Part shown: positions 60,865-64,000 of the stretch, piece after piece | Layout: each line of letters starts with the position of its first letter | Position numbering within the stretch: position 1 is the stretch's first letter | NCBI RefSeq assembly: GCF_000313755.1 | Contig: NZ_AMZB01000136.1 | Location: forward strand, 293,049-357,048 | Reading direction: 5' to 3' | DNA: 64,000 nt | Origin: Pseudomonas nitroreducens TX1 | Lineage (GTDB): Bacteria; Pseudomonadota; Gammaproteobacteria; Pseudomonadales; Pseudomonadaceae | The notes under the pieces: model-generated | Seen by the model: the letters and a program-made list of their open reading frames with translations, nothing else | Database searches by the model: none | Told to the model about the DNA's origin: nothing | Position numbers and translations under genes: made by a program

Positions 60865-61686
60865 TTACTTGCGGCGACGGACGATCATGTTGTCGGTACG
60901 CTTGTTCGCGCGAGTCTTCTTACCCTTGGTCTGAAGACCCCACGGCGATACCGGATGACGACCAGCAGAGGTACGACCTTCACCACCACCATGCGGGTGG
61001 TCGACCGGGTTCATGGCAACACCACGAACGGTCGGGCGAACGCCACGCCAGCGCTTGGCACCAGCTTTACCCAGCGAACGCAGGCTGTGCTCGGAGTTCG
61101 AGACTTCGCCCAGGGTCGCACGGCAGTCAGCCAGAACTTTGCGCATTTCGCCGGAACGCAGACGTACGGTTACGTAAGCGCCTTCACGGGCAACCAGCTG
61201 AGCCGAAGCGCCAGCGGAGCGAGCGATCTGAGCGCCTTTACCAGGCTTCAGCTCGATACCGTGGATGGTGCTACCCACCGGGATGTTGCGCAGCGGCATG
61301 TTGTTGCCGGCCTTGATCGGAGCGCCGATACCGGAGATCAGTTGATCACCAGCCACCACGCCTTTGGGGGCGATGATGTAGCGACGCTCGCCGTCCGCGT
61401 ATTTCAGCAGAGCGATGTGAGCAGTACGGTTCGGATCGTATTCGACGCGCTCAACGATGGCAGGGATGCCATCCTTGTTGCGACGGAAGTCGACCAGACG
61501 ATAGTGCTGCTTGTGGCCACCACCGATATGACGGGTGGTGATACGACCGTTGTTGTTACGGCCGCCCGACTTGGACTTCTTCTCGAGCAGGGGAGCGAAC
61601 GGAGCACCTTTGTGCAGGTCCTGGTTCACTACCTTGACGACGAAACGACGACCAGCGGAAGTCGGTTTGCATTTAACGATTGCCAT
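60865..61686 (-). CDS. rplB: 50S ribosomal protein L2
   Basis: A 273-residue protein near the peptidyl transferase centre. [20 protein letters not shown] and [20 protein letters not shown] carry the conserved rRNA-binding loops, including the His of the catalytic-centre approach. Length is normal. Confidence 0.98.
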   Translation of the reverse strand: MAIVKCKPTSAGRRFVVKVVNQDLHKGAPFAPLLEKKSKSGGRNNNGRITTRHIGGGHKQHYRLVDFRRNKDGIPAIVERVEYDPNRTAHIALLKYADGERRYIIAPKGVVAGDQLISGIGAPIKAGNNMPLRNIPVGSTIHGIELKPGKGAQIARSAGASAQLVAREGAYVTVRLRSGEMRKVLADCRATLGEVSNSEHSLRSLGKAGAKRWRGVRPTVRGVAMNPVDHPHGGGEGRTSAGRHPVSPWGLQTKGKKTRANKRTDNMIVRRRK

Positions 61687-61697
61687 GATGCACCCCT

Positions 61698-61997
61698 TTA
61701 CTCAGCGCCAGCTGCGAAATCGAGATCCTGGCCCGGCTGGAGAGCGATGTACGCTTTTTTCCAGTCGTTACGCTTGCCCAGGCCGCGAACGGTACGCTTG
61801 GTCTTGCCCTGAACATTCAGGGTGGTGACGCGACGCACTTTCACGCCGAACAGGCTTTCTACGGCCTTCTTGATTTCCAGCTTGGTTGCATCAGTGGCAA
61901 CCTTGAAAACGAATTGGCTGTTGCCGTCCGCCAGGCCAGTGGCCTTCTCGGAGATATGCGGGCCCAGCAGCACTTTGAATACGCGTTCCTGGTTCAT
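61698..61997 (-). CDS. rplW: 50S ribosomal protein L23
   Basis: A 99-residue tunnel-exit protein that docks trigger factor, SRP and Sec[22 protein letters not shown] begins it. The start overlaps the rplD stop by four bases (ATGA). Confidence 0.97.
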   Translation of the reverse strand: MNQERVFKVLLGPHISEKATGLADGNSQFVFKVATDATKLEIKKAVESLFGVKVRRVTTLNVQGKTKRTVRGLGKRNDWKKAYIALQPGQDLDFAAGAE

Positions 61998-62596
61998 GCC
62001 AGCAGCTCCTCGAACTTCTTCACGGCGGACACGGTGACGAGCACCTTGTCGTAGGCGATGAGGCTGACCGGATCGGAAGCCTGGACGTCACGTACATCGA
62101 CGTGGGCCAGGTTGCGAGCTGCCAGGTACAGGTTCTCATCGACGCCTTCGGTGACGATCAGTACATCTTTCAGGCCCAGGCCTTCCAGCTTGCTGACCAG
62201 ACCCTTGGTCTTCGGTGCATCGACAGCGAAGTCGGCAACGACAACCAGACGATCCAGACGAACCAGCTCGGAGAGGATGGAGCGCAGTGCTGCGCGGTAC
62301 ATCTTCTTGTTGAGCTTCTGGGAGTGATCCTGGGGCTTGGCTGCGAAGGTCGCGCCGCCGCCACGCCAGATGGGGCTACGGATGGTGCCAGCACGAGCAC
62401 GACCGGTGCCCTTCTGACGCCACGGCTTCTTGCCACCACCGGAGACTTCGGAACGAGTCTTCTGAGCCTTGGTGCCCTGACGGCCGCCAGCCATGTAGGC
62501 GACGACTGCCTGGTGAACCAGGGTCTCGTTGAATTCGCTGCCAAAGGTACGCTCGGAAACCTCGATCGCCTGAGCGCCATTTACATTCAGTTGCAT
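61994..62596 (-). CDS. rplD: 50S ribosomal protein L4
   Basis: A 200-residue protein with an extended loop (about 45-95, [20 protein letters not shown]) reaching the exit tunnel. In E. coli L4 also represses the S10 operon through a long leader; the leader in this window is too short for that element. Confidence 0.97.
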   Translation of the reverse strand: MQLNVNGAQAIEVSERTFGSEFNETLVHQAVVAYMAGGRQGTKAQKTRSEVSGGGKKPWRQKGTGRARAGTIRSPIWRGGGATFAAKPQDHSQKLNKKMYRAALRSILSELVRLDRLVVVADFAVDAPKTKGLVSKLEGLGLKDVLIVTEGVDENLYLAARNLAHVDVRDVQASDPVSLIAYDKVLVTVSAVKKFEELLA

Positions 62597-62610
62597 CTCA
62601 GCTTCCTCTC

Positions 62611-63246
62611 TTAACCGCGAGCCTTGGCTGCCGGACGCACCAGCACATCACCACCGGTAGCACCGGGAACGGCACCTTTGACCAGCAGCAGATTGCGCTC
62701 TGCATCGACACGTACGACTTCCAGGGATTGAACGGTTACACGCTCAGCACCCAGGTGGCCGGACATTTTCTTGCCCTTGAACACTCGACCAGGAGTCTGG
62801 CACTGGCCGATGGAACCCGGGACGCGGTGGGAAACGGAGTTACCGTGGGTGTTATCTTGGCCACGGAAGTTCCAGCGCTTGATGGTACCGGCGAAGCCTT
62901 TACCCTTGGACTCGCCAGTAACGTCTACCAGCTGACCGGCCTGGAACAGATCGACAGAGATGGAATCGCCTGCCTTGAACTCCTCTTCGCCCAGACGGAA
63001 TTCCCACACGCCGCGACCGGCGGCGACATTCGCCTTGGCAAAGTGACCGGCTTGCGCCTTGGTCACGCGAGAAGCACGGCGCTCGCCAGCAGTTACCTGC
63101 ACGGCGCGATAGCCATCGCTTTCTTCGTTTTTGAACTGGGTGACGCGATTCGGCTCGACTTCAATGACCGTAACCGGAATAGAGACACCATCTTCGGTGA
63201 AGATGCGGGTCATGCCGCACTTACGACCGACAACACCAATTGTCAT
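62611..63246 (-). CDS. rplC: 50S ribosomal protein L3
   Basis: A 211-residue assembly-initiating protein. [20 protein letters not shown] begins it and [20 protein letters not shown] is the tip near the peptidyl transferase centre. It contains Gln at the site that PrmB methylates in E. coli. Start 63246 is the conserved one. Confidence 0.97.
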   Translation of the reverse strand: MTIGVVGRKCGMTRIFTEDGVSIPVTVIEVEPNRVTQFKNEESDGYRAVQVTAGERRASRVTKAQAGHFAKANVAAGRGVWEFRLGEEEFKAGDSISVDLFQAGQLVDVTGESKGKGFAGTIKRWNFRGQDNTHGNSVSHRVPGSIGQCQTPGRVFKGKKMSGHLGAERVTVQSLEVVRVDAERNLLLVKGAVPGATGGDVLVRPAAKARG

Positions 63247-63328
63247 CTTTAGAACCTCTTTAGTGTACGGGGCTTTCACCCGCTATGGCCGCCCATTTCA
63301 GAGCGTTACACGACCAATGCCGAAGGCA

Positions 63329-63640
63329 TTAGCCGAGGCTGATCTGTACTTCGACGCCAGCAGCAAGGTCGAGCTTCATCAGCGCATCGACGGTTTTGTC
63401 GGTCGGCTGAACGATGTCGAGCACACGCTTGTGGGTACGAATTTCGTACTGGTCACGAGCGTCCTTGTTGACGTGCGGGGAAATCAGCACGGTGTAACGT
63501 TCCTTGCGGGTCGGCAGAGGAATCGGACCACGCACCTGAGCGCCAGTACGTTTCGCGGTTTCCACGATTTCCTGGGTAGATTGGTCGATCAGGCGATGGT
63601 CAAAAGCCTTCAACCGAATACGGATTTGTTGATTTTGCAT
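63329..63640 (-). CDS. rpsJ: 30S ribosomal protein S10
   Basis: A 103-residue head protein that also acts as NusE in antitermination. [20 protein letters not shown] begins it and [22 protein letters not shown] are conserved. First gene of the S10 operon, with a strong promoter about 60 bases upstream and GAGG before its ATG. Confidence 0.98.
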   Translation of the reverse strand: MQNQQIRIRLKAFDHRLIDQSTQEIVETAKRTGAQVRGPIPLPTRKERYTVLISPHVNKDARDQYEIRTHKRVLDIVQPTDKTVDALMKLDLAAGVEVQISLG

Positions 63641-63703
63641 TTGACCTCAGACTCCAAGTTGCCATTCCCAACGGACGGACTCCGCCCGTTAAAAGGAGGC
63701 GCA

Positions 63704-63732
63704 ATTGTACGGATGCGCCTGGGGGGTGTCAA
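63704..63732 (-). promoter_or_regulatory. Sigma70 promoter of the S10 operon
   Basis: On minus, TTGACA (63727-63732) and TACAAT (63704-63709) with an exact 17-base spacer, nearly consensus. The start should be near 63697, giving a leader of about 57 bases before rpsJ. Confidence 0.85.
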
Positions 63733-63750
63733 TATTTAACCAACTCAACG

Positions 63751-63779
63751 AAAAAGGGACCCCGAAGGGTCCCTTTTTC
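63751..63779 (-). terminator. Intrinsic terminator after tuf
   Basis: On minus, AAAGGGACCC and GGGTCCCTTT pair around TTCG and are followed by TTCG; A and T flanks make it nearly symmetrical. It separates tuf from the S10 operon promoter. Confidence 0.88.
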
Positions 63780-63795
63780 TGCAGCGGATCAGCGA

Positions 63796-64000
63796 TTACT
63801 CGATGATCTTGGCAACCACGCCGGCGCCAACGGTACGGCCGCCTTCGCGAATCGCGAAGCGCAGGCCATCTTCCATGGCGATCGGAGCGATCAGGGTGAC
63901 AACCATTTTCACGTTGTCGCCCGGCATTACCATCTCAACGCCTTCCGGCAGTTCGCAGTTGCCGGTTACGTCGGTGGTACGGAAGTAGAACTGCGGACGG
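63796..64000 (-). CDS. tuf: Elongation factor Tu, 3' end only
   Basis: The last 67 residues of EF-Tu are visible: [57 protein letters not shown] and KIIE at the end, i.e. most of domain III. EF-Tu delivers aminoacyl-tRNA to the ribosome. The rest of the gene is off the window. Pseudomonas usually has two copies; this one lies upstream of S10. Confidence 0.96.
   Translation of the reverse strand, partial: RPQFYFRTTDVTGNCELPEGVEMVMPGDNVKMVVTLIAPIAMEDGLRFAIREGGRTVGAGVVAKIIE

Overview
The window is GC-rich chromosomal DNA from a Pseudomonas, most likely the P. aeruginosa / P. nitroreducens / P. citronellolis side of the genus. This rests on protein sequences, on gene order that I recall from P. 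aeruginosa PAO1, and on Pseudomonas-type REP palindromes. No search was run, so the species is not fixed.

Layout. (1) 1-11616: ribC (cut by the window edge), an FMN riboswitch, ribD and nrdR on the minus strand; then a lipoprotein, a methyltransferase and the thioredoxin-like chaperone CnoX; a Zur-type zinc operon (His-rich periplasmic protein, ABC ATPase, permease, DUF3299 lipid-free periplasmic protein); oprG behind an ANR-type promoter; SirB2; and two nucleotide-sugar epimerase-like genes. (2) 11757-17465: the sulfite reductase gene cysI with a DUF934 partner whose reading frame carries an in-frame REPIN; ccoG; a MocR regulator; a 39-residue membrane peptide. (3) 17574-37664: a large cobalamin region. 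cobM-cobE and cbtA-cbtB lie on minus and cobW-cobN on plus, with two divergent cobalamin riboswitches between cbtB and cobW. Then come a DAHP synthase gene with an attenuator-like leader, a ChlI/VWA chelatase pair, a glutathione transferase, cobL-cbiD-cobK on minus, and a third cobalamin riboswitch ahead of cobG-cobH-cobI-cobJ. (4) 37853-42090: a FecI/FecR/TonB-receptor iron-siderophore signalling set. (5) 42250-49711: a small ORF, ssb, an MFS exporter, uvrA, heme-free ferritin ftnA and catalase katA. (6) 49982-64000: the alpha, spc and S10 ribosomal protein operons, all on minus, from rplQ back to rpsJ, and the end of tuf.

How the parts work together. Region 3 encodes most of a corrin-ring pathway that mixes aerobic-type (CobG, CobN, CobK, CobL) and anaerobic-type (CbiD, a CbiG domain fused to CobJ) parts. 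It also encodes cobalt uptake (CbtAB) and cobalt handling or insertion (CobW, CobN, ChlI/VWA). Three B12 riboswitches give end-product control, but cobL-cbiD-cobK has none, and a terminator stands between cbtA and cobE. Iron, zinc and oxidative-stress functions are spread through the window (Zur operon, FecIRA, FtnA, KatA).

The most unusual signal is upstream of the DAHP synthase gene. A sigma70-like promoter, a 44-codon ORF ending in a run of aromatic codons (Tyr-Phe-Phe-Tyr-Gly-Tyr-Trp-Phe) and a strong intrinsic terminator are followed by a second aromatic-rich mini-ORF. This looks like ribosome-mediated attenuation by aromatic amino acids. REPINs and a second family of CCCTCTCCC palindromes dot the non-ribosomal part. 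I found no insertion sequence, CRISPR array, prophage or tRNA gene.
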